Source: Tardiphaga sp. vice304
GTDB taxonomy: Bacteria; Pseudomonadota; Alphaproteobacteria; Rhizobiales; Xanthobacteraceae
Length of the DNA stretch: 64,000 nt
Assembly (NCBI RefSeq): GCF_007018905.1
Contig: NZ_CP041402.1
Span: forward strand, 186,001-250,000
Direction of reading: 5' to 3'
Position 1 is the first letter of the stretch; every line of letters begins with the position of its first letter. The notes under the pieces were generated by a model, which searched no databases, was not told the DNA's origin, and was given only the letters and a program-made list of their open reading frames with translations. The translations under genes were made by a program, and so were the position numbers. Below are positions 1 through 11,188 of this stretch, one piece after another.

Positions 1-223
1 TTTTCGCAACTGGAGCCATGCGCTGACCGGGAAGCTCGATCGGGTCGGCCCGCCCCGCCAGTACCATCCGGCCGCCGAAACCGCCGCTTTGCCGCCCCCC
101 AAGCCTATGATAGAGAGCGCGCGACAGGTCCGGCGATAACTGCCTGATTTGAACCAGTTCTGCGTGTCCCGGCCACCCCGGCGGGTTCGCAGGATGCAGA
201 TACCGACGTTGGAAAGCCAAGGC
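1..223. other. left-edge region upstream of fabA, no gene recognised
   Basis: Two plus-strand frames are open from the window edge, one to a TGA at 145 and one to a TAA at 137. Neither translation resembles a family I recognise, and both are rich in Arg and Pro as expected for chance open frames in GC-rich DNA. In relatives this stretch would hold the fabA promoter. I see no convincing -35/-10 pair. Confidence 0.3.
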
Positions 224-763
224 ATGATTCAGGACAAGCGCAGCAGTTACGAGTACGAGGATCTGCTGGCCTGCGGCCGTGGCGAATTGTTCGGCCCCGG
301 CAATGCGCAACTGCCGCTGCCACCGATGCTGATGTTCGACCGCATCACCGAGATCAACGACAATGGCGGCGAATTCGGCAAGGGCCTGATCCGCGCCGAA
401 CTCGACGTCACGCCGGAACTCTGGTTCTTTGCCTGCCACTTCAAGGGCGACCCGGTAATGCCGGGCTGCCTCGGTCTCGACGCGATGTGGCAGATGGTCG
501 GCTTTTTCCTCGGCTGGTCCGGCGGCATCGGCCCCGGCCGCGCGCTCGGCCTCGGCGAGCTGAAGTTTTCCGGCCAGGTTCTCCCGAACGTCAAGAAGGT
601 GGTCTACACCATCGACGTCAAGCGGGTGATGCGCTCAAAATTGTGGTTGGGCATTGCCGATGGCTCGCTTTCGGCAGATGGCGAGATTATCTATCGTGCC
701 AAGGACCTGAAGGTCGGCCTGTTCAAGCAGGAGGCTGCTGCCGCATTGCAGCCGGGAACGTAG
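224..763 (+). CDS. fabA: 3-hydroxydecanoyl-ACP dehydratase/isomerase FabA
   Basis: Dehydrates 3-hydroxyacyl-ACP and isomerises trans-2- to cis-3-decenoyl-ACP, the committing step of anaerobic-type unsaturated fatty acid synthesis in the cytoplasm. The hot-dog fold signature is clear: catalytic His72 lies in [14 protein letters not shown] and Asp86 in GLDAMWQ, matching His70/Asp84 of E. coli FabA. I chose ATG 224 (179 aa) because GGAAAG sits 7 bases upstream and the length fits the family (about 171 aa). An in-frame ATG at 194 and a start at 149 would only add unconserved residues. It is followed by fabB and fabI in one orientation. Confidence 0.96.
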   Translation: MIQDKRSSYEYEDLLACGRGELFGPGNAQLPLPPMLMFDRITEINDNGGEFGKGLIRAELDVTPELWFFACHFKGDPVMPGCLGLDAMWQMVGFFLGWSGGIGPGRALGLGELKFSGQVLPNVKKVVYTIDVKRVMRSKLWLGIADGSLSADGEIIYRAKDLKVGLFKQEAAAALQPGT

Positions 764-842
764 TCTAGTCAGCGCTGCACAACGGCCGTCACCGATCGGC
801 GACGGCCAGTCAACAACACGGATTTTAGAGGGCGGGACGATC

Positions 843-2069
843 ATGAGGCGGGTTGTCGTCACGGGGATGGGCATTGTCTCATCTATCGGAAACAACACTC
901 AGGAAGTGCTTGCGAGCCTCCATGAGGCAAAGTCGGGCATCACGCGCGCCGACAAGTACGCGGAGCTCGGTTTCCGCTCGCAGGTGCAGGGCGCGCCGAC
1001 GCTGAATGCGTCGGAGATGATCGATCGCCGCGCAATGCGTTTCCTCGGTGAGGGCGCGGCGTGGAATCACGTCGCGATGGAACAGGCGATTCTGGATTCC
1101 GGCCTCGAAGCCTCTGACGTCTCCAACGAGCGCACCGGCATCATCATGGGCTCGGGGGGTCCCTCCGCCCGCACCATCGTCGAAGCCGCCGACATCACCC
1201 GCACCAAGGGGCCGAAGCGCGTCGGCCCGTTCGCGGTGCCGAAGGCGATGTCGTCGACGGCCTCCGCCACGCTCGCCACCTGGTTCAAGATCAAGGGCGT
1301 CAACTATTCGATCTCCTCGGCCTGCGCGACCTCCAACCATTGCATCGGCAATGGCTACGAGATGATCCAGTGGGGCAAGCAGGACATCGTGTTCGCCGGC
1401 GGCTGCGAGGAGCTCGACTGGTCGCTGTCGGTCTTGTTCGACGCGATGGGCGCGATGTCGTCGAAATATAACGACACCCCCTCCACCGCTTCACGCCCCT
1501 ATGACATCAGCCGCGACGGCTTCGTCATCGCCGGCGGCGCCGGCGTGATCGTTCTGGAAGAATACGAGCACGCGAAAGCGCGCGGCGCGAAAATCTACGG
1601 CGAGATCATCGGCTACGGCGCGACCTCGGACGGCTACGACATGGTCGCGCCCTCGGGCGAAGGCGCGGAGCGCTGCATGAAGATGGCGCTGGCCACCACC
1701 GGCGGCATCAAGATCGACTATATCAACCCGCACGCCACTTCGACGCCGGCCGGCGATCCGCCGGAGATCCAGGCCATCCGCAAGGTGTTCGGCGTCGGTG
1801 ACGCCTGCCCACCGATCTCCGCCACCAAGGCGCTGACCGGCCACTCGCTGGGCGCCACCAGCGTCCAGGAGGCGATCTATTCGCTCCTGATGATGCAGAA
1901 CGGCTTCATCTGCGAGAGCGGCAACATCACCGAGCTGGATCCGGTGTTCGCCGACATGCCGATCGTGCGCAAGCGGATCGACAATGCGAAACTCGGCGCT
2001 GTGCTGTCGAACTCGTTCGGCTTCGGCGGCACCAACGCCACGCTGGTCTTCAAACACGTCGATGCGTGA
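843..2069 (+). CDS. fabB: 3-oxoacyl-ACP synthase I FabB
   Basis: Elongates the cis-3-decenoyl-ACP made by FabA by condensation with malonyl-ACP, so the fabA-fabB pair makes cis-vaccenate precursors. The thiolase-fold motifs are intact: nucleophile Cys161 in [10 protein letters not shown], a first His in [11 protein letters not shown] and a second in GHSLGATS, plus the C-terminal [11 protein letters not shown] loop. The length (408 aa) is normal for FabB. GGGCGGGA precedes the ATG. A hairpin element begins two bases after the stop and may end or attenuate the transcript before fabI. Confidence 0.96.
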   Translation: MRRVVVTGMGIVSSIGNNTQEVLASLHEAKSGITRADKYAELGFRSQVQGAPTLNASEMIDRRAMRFLGEGAAWNHVAMEQAILDSGLEASDVSNERTGIIMGSGGPSARTIVEAADITRTKGPKRVGPFAVPKAMSSTASATLATWFKIKGVNYSISSACATSNHCIGNGYEMIQWGKQDIVFAGGCEELDWSLSVLFDAMGAMSSKYNDTPSTASRPYDISRDGFVIAGGAGVIVLEEYEHAKARGAKIYGEIIGYGATSDGYDMVAPSGEGAERCMKMALATTGGIKIDYINPHATSTPAGDPPEIQAIRKVFGVGDACPPISATKALTGHSLGATSVQEAIYSLLMMQNGFICESGNITELDPVFADMPIVRKRIDNAKLGAVLSNSFGFGGTNATLVFKHVDA

Positions 2070-2071
2070 TC

Positions 2072-2226
2072 GCTGACCTCTCCCCACGCTTTGCGGGGAG
2101 AGGTCAGCATGCCGCGCCAGCGGCGTGCCGGGTGAGGGGCGAGGCACGATGCCCACCTCACGGTTTTGATATTTCGGCTCGAAGAGCCCCTCACCCCCAC
2201 CCTCCCCCCGCAAGCGCGGGGCGAGG
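2072..2226. repeat. paired palindromic repeat (CCTCTCCCC family), copy 1
   Basis: The first unit is a hairpin with 14-bp perfect arms (GCTGACCTCTCCCC at 2072-2085, complement at 2095-2108) followed by GGGTGAGGGG. The second, inverted unit begins CCCCTCACCC and ends in a CCCCGC/GCGGGG hairpin. The same two-unit head-to-head plan recurs at five other intergenic sites here, with single-hairpin versions at two more. Lying directly after the fabB stop, it could also act as a terminator. Confidence 0.8.
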
Positions 2227-2262
2227 TGGCCTACAGCGCAAGGCGCGGAGCCGGTAGCCAAC

Positions 2263-3069
2263 ATGTCGAATCTAATGCAGGGCAAGCGCGGGCTCATCAT
2301 GGGCGTCGCCAACGATCATTCGATCGCATGGGGCATTGCGAAAACGCTGCACGCCCACGGCGCCGAGCTCGCCTTCACCTATCAGGGCGAAGGCCTCGGC
2401 AAGCGCGTGCGGCCGCTCGCGGAATCCCTGAAGTCCGAACTGGTGCTGCCCTGCGACGTCGAGGACATCGACAGCGTGGACGCCGTGTTCGCCACCCTGA
2501 AGGAAAAGTGGGGCGAACTCGACTTCATCGTCCACGCGATCGGCTTCTCCGACAAGAACGAGTTGAAGGGCCGCTACGCCGACACCACGCGCGCGAATTT
2601 CTCGCGCACCATGGTGATCTCCTGCTTCTCCTTCACCGAAGTCGCCAAGCGCGCCTCCGAGATGATGAAGCCGGGCGGCGCGATGATCACGCTGACATTT
2701 GGCGGCTCAACCCGCGTGATGCCGAACTACAATGTGATGGGCGTGGCGAAAGCAGCACTGGAAGCCGCGACGCGCTATCTCGCCGTCGATTTCGGCCACC
2801 AGGGCATCCGCGTCAATGCGATCTCGGCGGGCCCGGTCCGCACGCTGGCCGGCTCCGGCATCGGCGATTCCCGCGCGATGTTCGCGTTCCAGCAGAAGCA
2901 CTCGCCGCTCGGCCGCGGCGTCACGCTGGACGAGCTCGGCGGCACCGCGCTGTATCTGCTCTCGGAACTGTCCGGCGGCGTCACCGGCGAAATCCATTAT
3001 GTGGATTCCGGCTACAATATCATCTCGATGCCGCATCCCGACGCGCTGAAGGCGGATGTGACGGAGTAG
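2263..3069 (+). CDS. fabI: enoyl-ACP reductase [NADH] FabI
   Basis: Reduces trans-2-enoyl-ACP in the last step of each fatty-acid elongation cycle; target class of triclosan. It is a short-chain dehydrogenase fold with the FabI-type dinucleotide loop GVANDHSIAWGIA and the active-site Tyr156/Lys163 pair in NYNVMGVAK. At the position of E. coli Tyr146 this protein has Phe (LTFGGS), a change that should still permit catalysis because Tyr156 is the key residue. Length 268 aa is typical. It follows fabA-fabB, separated from them by a palindromic repeat. Confidence 0.95.
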   Translation: MSNLMQGKRGLIMGVANDHSIAWGIAKTLHAHGAELAFTYQGEGLGKRVRPLAESLKSELVLPCDVEDIDSVDAVFATLKEKWGELDFIVHAIGFSDKNELKGRYADTTRANFSRTMVISCFSFTEVAKRASEMMKPGGAMITLTFGGSTRVMPNYNVMGVAKAALEAATRYLAVDFGHQGIRVNAISAGPVRTLAGSGIGDSRAMFAFQQKHSPLGRGVTLDELGGTALYLLSELSGGVTGEIHYVDSGYNIISMPHPDALKADVTE

Positions 3070-3084
3070 GTACGCTGTTTCTTT

Positions 3085-3240
3085 CCCTCTCCCCCGCGCG
3101 AAGCGAAGCTTCGCTAGGTGGGAGAGGGTGGCCGCGCGTCAGCGCGGACGGGTGAGGGGTGCCACAAACGCCGTCGCCCAGTACTCCCTCATCCGACGCG
3201 GACTTCGTCCGCGCCACCTTCTCCCACAAGGGGAGAAGGA
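3085..3240. repeat. paired palindromic repeat (CCTCTCCCC family), copy 2
   Basis: Two head-to-head units between fabI and the convergent GST gene: a CCCTCTCCC/GGGAGAGGG stem with an internal GAAGCGAAGCTTCGC palindrome and GGTGAGGGG, then the CCTCATCCG unit ending CTTCTCCCAC-AAGGGGAGAAGG. It lies between convergent genes, so it may act as a bidirectional transcription stop. Confidence 0.8.
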
Positions 3241-3251
3241 AGGAAGAGCAA

Positions 3252-3857
3252 TTACAGCTTCTGCCCCGACGCAAATTCCTGCGCCCTTTGGAATGCTGGA
3301 CGTGCCTCGCAGCGATCGAGATAGCGGTCGAACGACGGCCGTGGCTGGATCATCTTGAACTGGCGCACCGCGAAACTGAGGCTGGATCCGATGGCGATGT
3401 CGGCCGCGGAAAATTTTTCGCCGAGGATCCACGGTCCCTCCTCGAGGGCCGCTTCCAGCACGTCGAACACCCGCTTGGCGTCGCCCCAGCCGGCGGCGAC
3501 CGAGTTCATCTCGAACTTGGCCGCGAGCTGCGCGATCGCCGGCTCGATGCAGCTCGGCGCGAAAAACAGCCAGTAGAGATATTTCGCGCGATGGATGTCG
3601 CCAAGCGGCGGGGCGAGATTAGCCTCGGGATAGCGCTCCGCGACGTAAGTACAGATCGCCGCGGCTTCCGCCATCGTCGCCTCGCCGTCCTGCAGTGCCG
3701 GCACCTTGCCCATCGGATTGACGGTGAGAAATTCCAGCGAACGCTGTGCACCGGTGGAGATGTCGGTCAGCACGCGCTCGTACGGCACACCGGTTTCTTC
3801 CATCAGCCACAGCGCGGTGAAGGAGCGCGAGCGCGGCGACCAGTAGAGTTTCATCAT
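3252..3857 (-). CDS. glutathione S-transferase family protein
   Basis: A 201-residue cytosolic GST-fold protein. The N-terminal thioredoxin-like half starts MMKLYWSPRSRSF and contains the cis-Pro region GKVPALQDG followed by the glutathione-binding EAAAICTYVAERYP segment. The C-terminal helical domain includes FSAADIAIGSSL, the usual N-capping box. The substrate cannot be read from sequence. Probably a stress or detoxification enzyme. It stands alone, convergent to fabI, with repeats on both sides. Confidence 0.88.
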   Translation of the reverse strand: MMKLYWSPRSRSFTALWLMEETGVPYERVLTDISTGAQRSLEFLTVNPMGKVPALQDGEATMAEAAAICTYVAERYPEANLAPPLGDIHRAKYLYWLFFAPSCIEPAIAQLAAKFEMNSVAAGWGDAKRVFDVLEAALEEGPWILGEKFSAADIAIGSSLSFAVRQFKMIQPRPSFDRYLDRCEARPAFQRAQEFASGQKL

Positions 3858-3944
3858 GGCAAGGCTCCGGTGAGGTCTGGCGTAGTTGTGCGGAGATTCG
3901 GGGGGAGGTGCAAGGCGGGGATGCGGTCGCGCGCTGACCTTCTT

Positions 3945-4083
3945 CCCTCTCCCCTTGTGGGAGAGGGAAGAAGGTCAGCGAAGCGGTCGAGACGGGTGAG
4001 GGGGTGCCGCAAGCTCCGAGCTCTTGACTACCCCTCATCCGACCGCGCTTCGCGCGGCCACCTTCTCCCACAAGGGGAGAAGG
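3945..4083. repeat. paired palindromic repeat (CCTCTCCCC family), copy 3
   Basis: Between the GST gene and katG. Unit 1 is CCCTCTCCCCTTGTGGGAGAGGG followed by GACGGGTGAGGGG; unit 2 is CCCCTCATCCGACCGC ending CTTCTCCCAC-AAGGGGAGAAGG. The arrangement matches copies 2 and 4 most closely. Confidence 0.8.
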
Positions 4084-4092
4084 AAGAAAAAG

Positions 4093-4126
4093 AAAAAAGC
4101 CCCCGCGATTTCTCGCGGGGGCTTTT
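4093..4126 (-). terminator. Rho-independent terminator of katG
   Basis: Read on the minus strand, the stem AGCCCCCGCGA pairs with TCGCGGGGGCT around a 4-base GAAA loop and is followed by a run of six T. It lies 28 bases past the katG stop. T residues are also present on the other side, so the structure could work in both directions. Confidence 0.88.
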
Positions 4127-4153
4127 CACTCATCGCTCAAGCAGCAGAAAAAA

Positions 4154-6606
<2,453 letters not shown>

Positions 6607-7506
6607 ATGATCACGCTTCGCCAGCTTCGCTACCTCGCCGCGCTCGCCAAACACGGCCATTTCGGCCGTGCGGCGGAGGCCTGCGCCGTCACCCAGCCGG
6701 CGCTTTCGATGCAGATACGGGATCTGGAGCGCACGCTGGGGGTCAAGGTGGTGGAGCGTCGCCCCGGCGACGTGATGCTGACCGATGTCGGCCGCGAAGT
6801 GGCGCGGCGCGGCGAGGACGTGCTGGCGGCGTCGCGCGATCTGGTGGATTTTGCGAGGCACCGCGGCGGCGTGCTGACCGGGCGGCTGACGCTCGGCGTA
6901 ATCCCGTCGCTGGCGCCGTACCTGCTGCCGCGCATCCTGCCGGTGCTGCAGAAACAGTTTCCCGAATTGCGGCTGGAATTACGCGAGACGCAGACGAAGC
7001 AATTGATCGACGACATCAAGAGCGGCCGGCTGGACGCGGCGATACTGGCGCTGCCGCTCGGCGAGCCCGAGATCGAGACGCTGAAACTGTTCGACGACCT
7101 GTTCCTGCTGGCGGTGCCGGCGGACGATCCGCGCCCGGCCGACCGCCGCATCAAGGCCGCCGACATCGACCAAGGCCGACTGATCCTGCTGGAAGACGGT
7201 CACTGCCTGCGCGACCAGGCGCTGGCGTTCTGCGCCACGGCCGCGCGCGGTAGCGGCAACAGCGCGGCCGGCATGGCGTTCGCGGCGTCGAGCCTCTCGA
7301 CCGTGATGCAGATGGTGGCGTCCGGCTACGGCGTCACGCTGATCCCGCAGATCGCCGCCGACGTCGAGCAGCGCGACGAGCGCGTGAAATTTTTGCGCAT
7401 GGAGAACCCGCAGCCCGGCCGCAGCATCGGCCTGGTGTTCCGCAAGACCTCGCCGCGGAAAGCCGACTTTGCCGCATTGGGCGACGTGGTGAAGGGCTGC
7501 GTATGA
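6607..7506 (+). CDS. oxyR: hydrogen-peroxide-sensing LysR regulator OxyR
   Basis: LysR-family activator with a thiol switch. The winged helix-turn-helix is at the N-terminus (HFGRAAEACAVTQPALSMQI), and the two redox cysteines Cys200 and Cys209 fall in GHCLRDQALAFC, matching Cys199/Cys208 of E. coli OxyR. That identifies OxyR rather than a generic LysR protein. ATG 6607 (299 aa) is preferred; a TTG at 6571 would add 12 unconserved residues. It is divergent from katG, its likely main target. Confidence 0.95.
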   Translation: MITLRQLRYLAALAKHGHFGRAAEACAVTQPALSMQIRDLERTLGVKVVERRPGDVMLTDVGREVARRGEDVLAASRDLVDFARHRGGVLTGRLTLGVIPSLAPYLLPRILPVLQKQFPELRLELRETQTKQLIDDIKSGRLDAAILALPLGEPEIETLKLFDDLFLLAVPADDPRPADRRIKAADIDQGRLILLEDGHCLRDQALAFCATAARGSGNSAAGMAFAASSLSTVMQMVASGYGVTLIPQIAADVEQRDERVKFLRMENPQPGRSIGLVFRKTSPRKADFAALGDVVKGCV

Positions 7507-7521
7507 ACCGCGTACGCGATC

Positions 7522-8322
7522 TCAGCGATACGCGCTCAAATCAAGAATCGTCGGCGAATCACCATTGAGGGGATTGGCGGGATCGCGGGCGTAGCGCAGC
7601 GTCTCGAACCGCATCGCGCGGGCGTCCATCATCAGGAGGCGGCCGACGAGCCCTTCGCCGAACCCGGTGATCTCGCGGATCGCCTCCAGCGCCATCATCG
7701 AGCCGAGCACGCCGGCCAGCGCGCCCATCACGCCGGCCTCCTGGCAGCTCGGCACGGTGCCATCAGGCGGCGCTTCGGGAAACAGGCAGCGATAGGTCGG
7801 ATTCGGCACGCCACTCGCGTTCGTCTCGTGCGGCCGAAGCGTGGTCAGCGAGCCGTCGAAGGTGCCGAGCGCCGCCGAGATCAGCGGCTTCTTCGCCAGA
7901 TAGCAGGCATCCGACGCCAGATAGCGCGTCGCGAAATTGTCCGAGCCATCGAGAATCAGATCGTAGGCTGACAGCAGCTCCATCGCATTGGCGGCATCGA
8001 GCCGGACGCCGTGGCCGACGAATGTCACGTTCGGATTGAGCGCATGAATTTTTGCCGCCGCGCTGTCGACCTTGCGGGCGCCGATATCCGGCGTGGCGTG
8101 GATGATCTGGCGCTGCAGGTTGGACAGCGACACAATGTCGTCATCGACCACGCCGAGCGTGCCGACACCGGCCGCGGCCAGATACATCAGCACCGGCGCG
8201 CCTAGCCCGCCGGCGCCGATCACCAGCACCTTGGCCTGCTGCAAGGCGGCCTGGCCCTGGCCGCCGATCTCGCGCAACACGATGTGGCGGGCATAGCGTT
8301 CGAGTTCGTCGGCACTCAACAT
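7522..8322 (-). CDS. moeB: MoeB/ThiF-family sulfur-carrier adenylyltransferase
   Basis: E1-like enzyme that adenylates the C-terminal Gly of a small sulfur carrier (MoaD or ThiS). The nucleotide-binding loop VIGAGGLGAPVLMYLAAAG and the SNLQRQIIH motif are clear, as is the catalytic-Cys region SCQEAGVMGALAG. Start at 8322 (MLSADELERYARH) matches the family; 22 upstream codons overlap a repeat and are not conserved. Typical MoeB carries four zinc cysteines in two CxxC pairs; here only one remains (YRCLFPE) and the C-terminal pair is absent. No carrier gene is adjacent, so MoaD versus ThiS partner is undecided. Confidence 0.85.
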   Translation of the reverse strand: MLSADELERYARHIVLREIGGQGQAALQQAKVLVIGAGGLGAPVLMYLAAAGVGTLGVVDDDIVSLSNLQRQIIHATPDIGARKVDSAAAKIHALNPNVTFVGHGVRLDAANAMELLSAYDLILDGSDNFATRYLASDACYLAKKPLISAALGTFDGSLTTLRPHETNASGVPNPTYRCLFPEAPPDGTVPSCQEAGVMGALAGVLGSMMALEAIREITGFGEGLVGRLLMMDARAMRFETLRYARDPANPLNGDSPTILDLSAYR

Positions 8323-8361
8323 GGTGTCTTGCGTCCTTATGTTCCTCACCGCCGTCTCCGC

Positions 8362-8484
8362 CGTCATTGCGAGGTCAAGGAAAGCCAATTGGCTTTCCCC
8401 TTAGCGAAGCGACGCGGCAATCCAGAAAGCCACAAGCTCGGCAAGAACTGGATTGCTTCGTCGCAAGGGCTCCTCGCAATGACG
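8362..8484. repeat. palindromic intergenic element with 12-bp inverted ends
   Basis: Bounded by CGTCATTGCGAG (8362-8373) and its exact complement CTCGCAATGACG (8473-8484). Inside are nested inverted segments such as GCAATCCAG/CTGGATTGC. Elements of this look are common between genes of Bradyrhizobium-like genomes. It lies in the spacer between the divergent moeB-like gene and the following exported protein gene. Confidence 0.75.
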
Positions 8485-8564
8485 GGGGTTGAACCATCGC
8501 GCGGCTGTTGCCGACCCAGCAGATGTGCTTCAATTCTGCCGGATCAATCTCCCTGGGACATGTC

Positions 8565-9920
8565 ATGAGATCGTGGCTGACGGCAACATGGATGATCGCG
8601 GCGGCCTCCGCGGCCCAGGCACAGACCGCGCCGCCCGCCGCAACCGCCGCAAAGCCGAAGCCGGTCGCCACCGTGCCGGTCCGGCCGGCGCTGCAAACCC
8701 CCGCCGACACCGCCAATGCGATGGCGCAGGCCGAGCGGCTGGCGATCCAGTCGGACCTCGCCTGGGCCGGCGAATATAACGGCGCCATCAATGGCGAGGT
8801 CTCGGAGCGCATGGTCGGCGCAATCAAGACGTTCCAGAAATACAACAATGCCAAGCAGACCGGCGTGCTCAATCCACAGGAACGCGAGCTGCTGCGAGCG
8901 GCGGCGAAAAAGCGGCAGGAAAATGCCGGCTGGAAGATCGTCACCGACATGGTGACCGGCGCCCGGCTCGGCCTGCCCACGAAACTGGTGCCGCAACAGG
9001 CCAGCGACGCCAATGGCAGCAAATGGAGTTCGGCCAGCGGCACGATCCAGATTCAGCTCGCGCGCCGCAAAGAGGCCGCCCCCTCAACCGCCAAGCTCGC
9101 CGATCAGGAGAAGAAGGAGCCGCCCGGCCGCCGCATCGATTACAGCGTGGTCAAGCCGGATTTCTTCGTGCTGTCGGGCATGCAGGGACTGAAGAAATTC
9201 TACGTCCGCGGCGCCTTCCGCGACGACGAGGTGCGTATCCTCACCATCCTCTACGACCAGGCCACGGAAGGCACCATGGAGCCGGCGGTGATCGCGATGT
9301 CGTCGGCGTTCAATCCGTTTCCCGCCGGGGCGCAGGCCGCAGGCCCGCCGCCGCGCAAGAAGGTCGAATATGCCTCGGGCATCGTCGTCAGCGACGACGG
9401 CGCGATCGTCACCGACCGCCAGGCAGTCGATGGCTGCATGTCCATCGTGGTCGCCGGCCACGGCAACGCCGACAAGGCTGCCGAAGACAAGATGCACGAC
9501 CTCGCGCTGCTGCGCGTCTACGGCGCGCGCGGGTTGAAGCCGGCGGGGCTTGGCAGCAGTACGCCGAAGAGCGGCGACATGGTTGGCATCAGCGATCCGC
9601 AGAGCCAGAATGGCGGGACCGCCGTCAGCGTCGTCAAGGCGGCAGTGACGACCGGCGCGGGCGGCGAGTTCGTATTATCGCCGGCGCCCGGCACGGGCTT
9701 CACCGGCGCAGGCTTCTTCAGCGGAGACGCCAAGCTGCTTGGCATTTTGCGACTGAAGGAAATCGTCGCCGTCCTGCCAACCGCGGCATCAACGCTGCAA
9801 CCATCCCTGCTGCCGATCGACAGCGCGCGAGATTTCCTGAAAGCCAACGGCGTGGTCGCCTCCGACGCCACGACCGACGCGAAAGCGTCTATCGTGCGCG
9901 TGATCTGCGTGCGGAAGTAG
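8565..9920 (+). CDS. exported peptidoglycan-binding / trypsin-fold protein, probably inactive as protease
   Basis: 451 residues. Residues 1-20 form a Sec signal peptide ending AQA-Q. Residues about 55-110 resemble a PG_binding_1 domain (NGAINGEVSERMVGAIKTFQ). The C-terminal part, from about 285, has a trypsin/HtrA layout, but the His motif reads IVTDRQAVDG (Gln where HtrA has His), the Asp motif HDLALLRV is kept, and the Ser motif reads GFTGAGFF (Thr in place of Ser). It is therefore likely a periplasmic binding or scaffolding protein rather than a protease. ATG 8565 was chosen because it opens the signal peptide. Confidence 0.78.
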   Translation: MRSWLTATWMIAAASAAQAQTAPPAATAAKPKPVATVPVRPALQTPADTANAMAQAERLAIQSDLAWAGEYNGAINGEVSERMVGAIKTFQKYNNAKQTGVLNPQERELLRAAAKKRQENAGWKIVTDMVTGARLGLPTKLVPQQASDANGSKWSSASGTIQIQLARRKEAAPSTAKLADQEKKEPPGRRIDYSVVKPDFFVLSGMQGLKKFYVRGAFRDDEVRILTILYDQATEGTMEPAVIAMSSAFNPFPAGAQAAGPPPRKKVEYASGIVVSDDGAIVTDRQAVDGCMSIVVAGHGNADKAAEDKMHDLALLRVYGARGLKPAGLGSSTPKSGDMVGISDPQSQNGGTAVSVVKAAVTTGAGGEFVLSPAPGTGFTGAGFFSGDAKLLGILRLKEIVAVLPTAASTLQPSLLPIDSARDFLKANGVVASDATTDAKASIVRVICVRK

Positions 9921-10391
9921 CTCATGTCGTCCCGGACAAGTTCGCGCAGCGAACGCCGATCCGGGACCGATACCCTCCGCGCTCGCGGCTAACACGCCGG
10001 CTTCGAGAGCAGCCCAAAACAGATCGCCAGCATGTATGGGTACCGGCTTGCGCTCACGCTGACGCGCGAGCTTGCCGGGACGACAGGCTGCTACATCAGA
10101 TCACCGGTAACCGGCGGCATCATCAAAAACACATGCCCCATCAGCGCAACTACACTTTCAAGTTGAACTACACATTGCCCCCGGTAATTGCGTTCGCTCC
10201 GGCGCAAATAATGGCATTGCACGCGCAATAGGCCCATGATTGCCGCAATGCTGATTCGGACGTGCTGCGATCCCGCACTGTCCTGCCGATCGCGACCGAT
10301 GCGTCCAGCCAAGAATAGTCCGCCGCACCAAGCGGCGTCGAATCGCACTGGCGACCAAGGTCATCGCATCGGCAACAGACAGGAATACATC
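9921..10391. other. long intergenic region, repeat plus unassigned DNA
   Basis: The first part is a palindromic repeat (9925-10085). The remaining 300 bases before the ParA gene are less GC-rich than the surroundings and show no coding pattern, RNA gene or clear promoter that I can support. The frame upstream of the ParA start is open but not conserved-looking. Confidence 0.4.
9925..10085. repeat. palindromic intergenic element with 11-bp inverted ends
   Basis: Starts TGTCGTCCCGG (9925-9935) and ends with its exact complement CCGGGACGACA (10075-10085). Internal text such as CGCAGCGAACGCCGATCCGGG and GTATGGGTACCGGCTTGCG is typical of repeats I associate with Bradyrhizobium-type genomes. It begins four bases after the stop of the trypsin-fold gene. 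Confidence 0.75.
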
Positions 10392-11099
10392 ATGCAAACC
10401 ATCGTACTCGCCACCCAGAAAGGCGGCAGCGGCAAGAGCACGCTCGCGATCGGGCTCGCTCTGGCGGCGATGCAGGACGGCCATACCGTTAGGCTGATCG
10501 AGACCGATCCGCAGGGCACGCTGTCGAACTGGAAGCGGCGGCGCAATGACGCCGAACCCAGCGTCGAGCCGGTCGATGGCGTCGGCGAGATCGAGCAGCG
10601 GCTCGAGATCTTCGGCCGCAACGGCGTGACGCTGACGGTAATCGACACCGCCGGCGGCACCAGCGCCGTCACCACCGCGGCGATCCGCGCCGCCGACCTG
10701 TGCCTGATCCCGGTACGGCCGAGCCTCGCCGACATCGAAGCCGCCGCCCCGACGCTCAGTCTTGTGCGATCCTGCCATACGGCGTTCGGCTTCGTGCTGA
10801 ACCAGACTCCGGTCCGCGGCCAGCGGATCGACAACGCCTCCACGGCGCTCGGCGAAGGCGAAGCCTTCGAGGCCGGCGGCGACGTCGCATTGCCCTTCAT
10901 CGTGATGCGCAACGATCATCAGGACGCGCTCGGCATCGGCCTGTCCGTCACCGAATATGCCCCTGGCGGAAAATCCGCCGATGAAATCCGCGGGCTGTGG
11001 CAATGGGTATCGAACAAGCTCGGCCCGGTGGCGCCCGATACCGACCGCGTGCTATTCCGGGCCACGCCGCTGCCCGGTGTGCCTTCGATGTTTCGCTGA
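10392..11099 (+). CDS. orphan ParA/MinD-family ATPase
   Basis: A 235-residue deviant-Walker ATPase. It has the ParA signature KGGSGKST at residues 10-17, the Asp-containing IETDPQGTL switch and the VIDTAGG Walker B. Members use ATP-dependent dimerisation on DNA or membrane to position cargo such as plasmids, chemosensory arrays or carboxysomes. No parB-like gene or centromere repeat is adjacent, so the cargo is unknown. ATG 10392 is preceded by AGGAA; the frame is open 52 codons further upstream without conservation. Confidence 0.85.
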   Translation: MQTIVLATQKGGSGKSTLAIGLALAAMQDGHTVRLIETDPQGTLSNWKRRRNDAEPSVEPVDGVGEIEQRLEIFGRNGVTLTVIDTAGGTSAVTTAAIRAADLCLIPVRPSLADIEAAAPTLSLVRSCHTAFGFVLNQTPVRGQRIDNASTALGEGEAFEAGGDVALPFIVMRNDHQDALGIGLSVTEYAPGGKSADEIRGLWQWVSNKLGPVAPDTDRVLFRATPLPGVPSMFR

Positions 11100-11188
11100 C
11101 ATCGCACGGCTCGGCGGCGCAACTTTTTGGCGGCCGGTGCGTCTATTGATCGCAGCGCGCCACCGCGCGCGTTTGGTCGAGGTGAGCC

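Noticed and set aside
10236..10391. 52 extra N-terminal codons for the ParA-like protein
   Set aside because: ParA proteins start a few residues before the Walker A loop, and AGGAA precedes ATG 10392.
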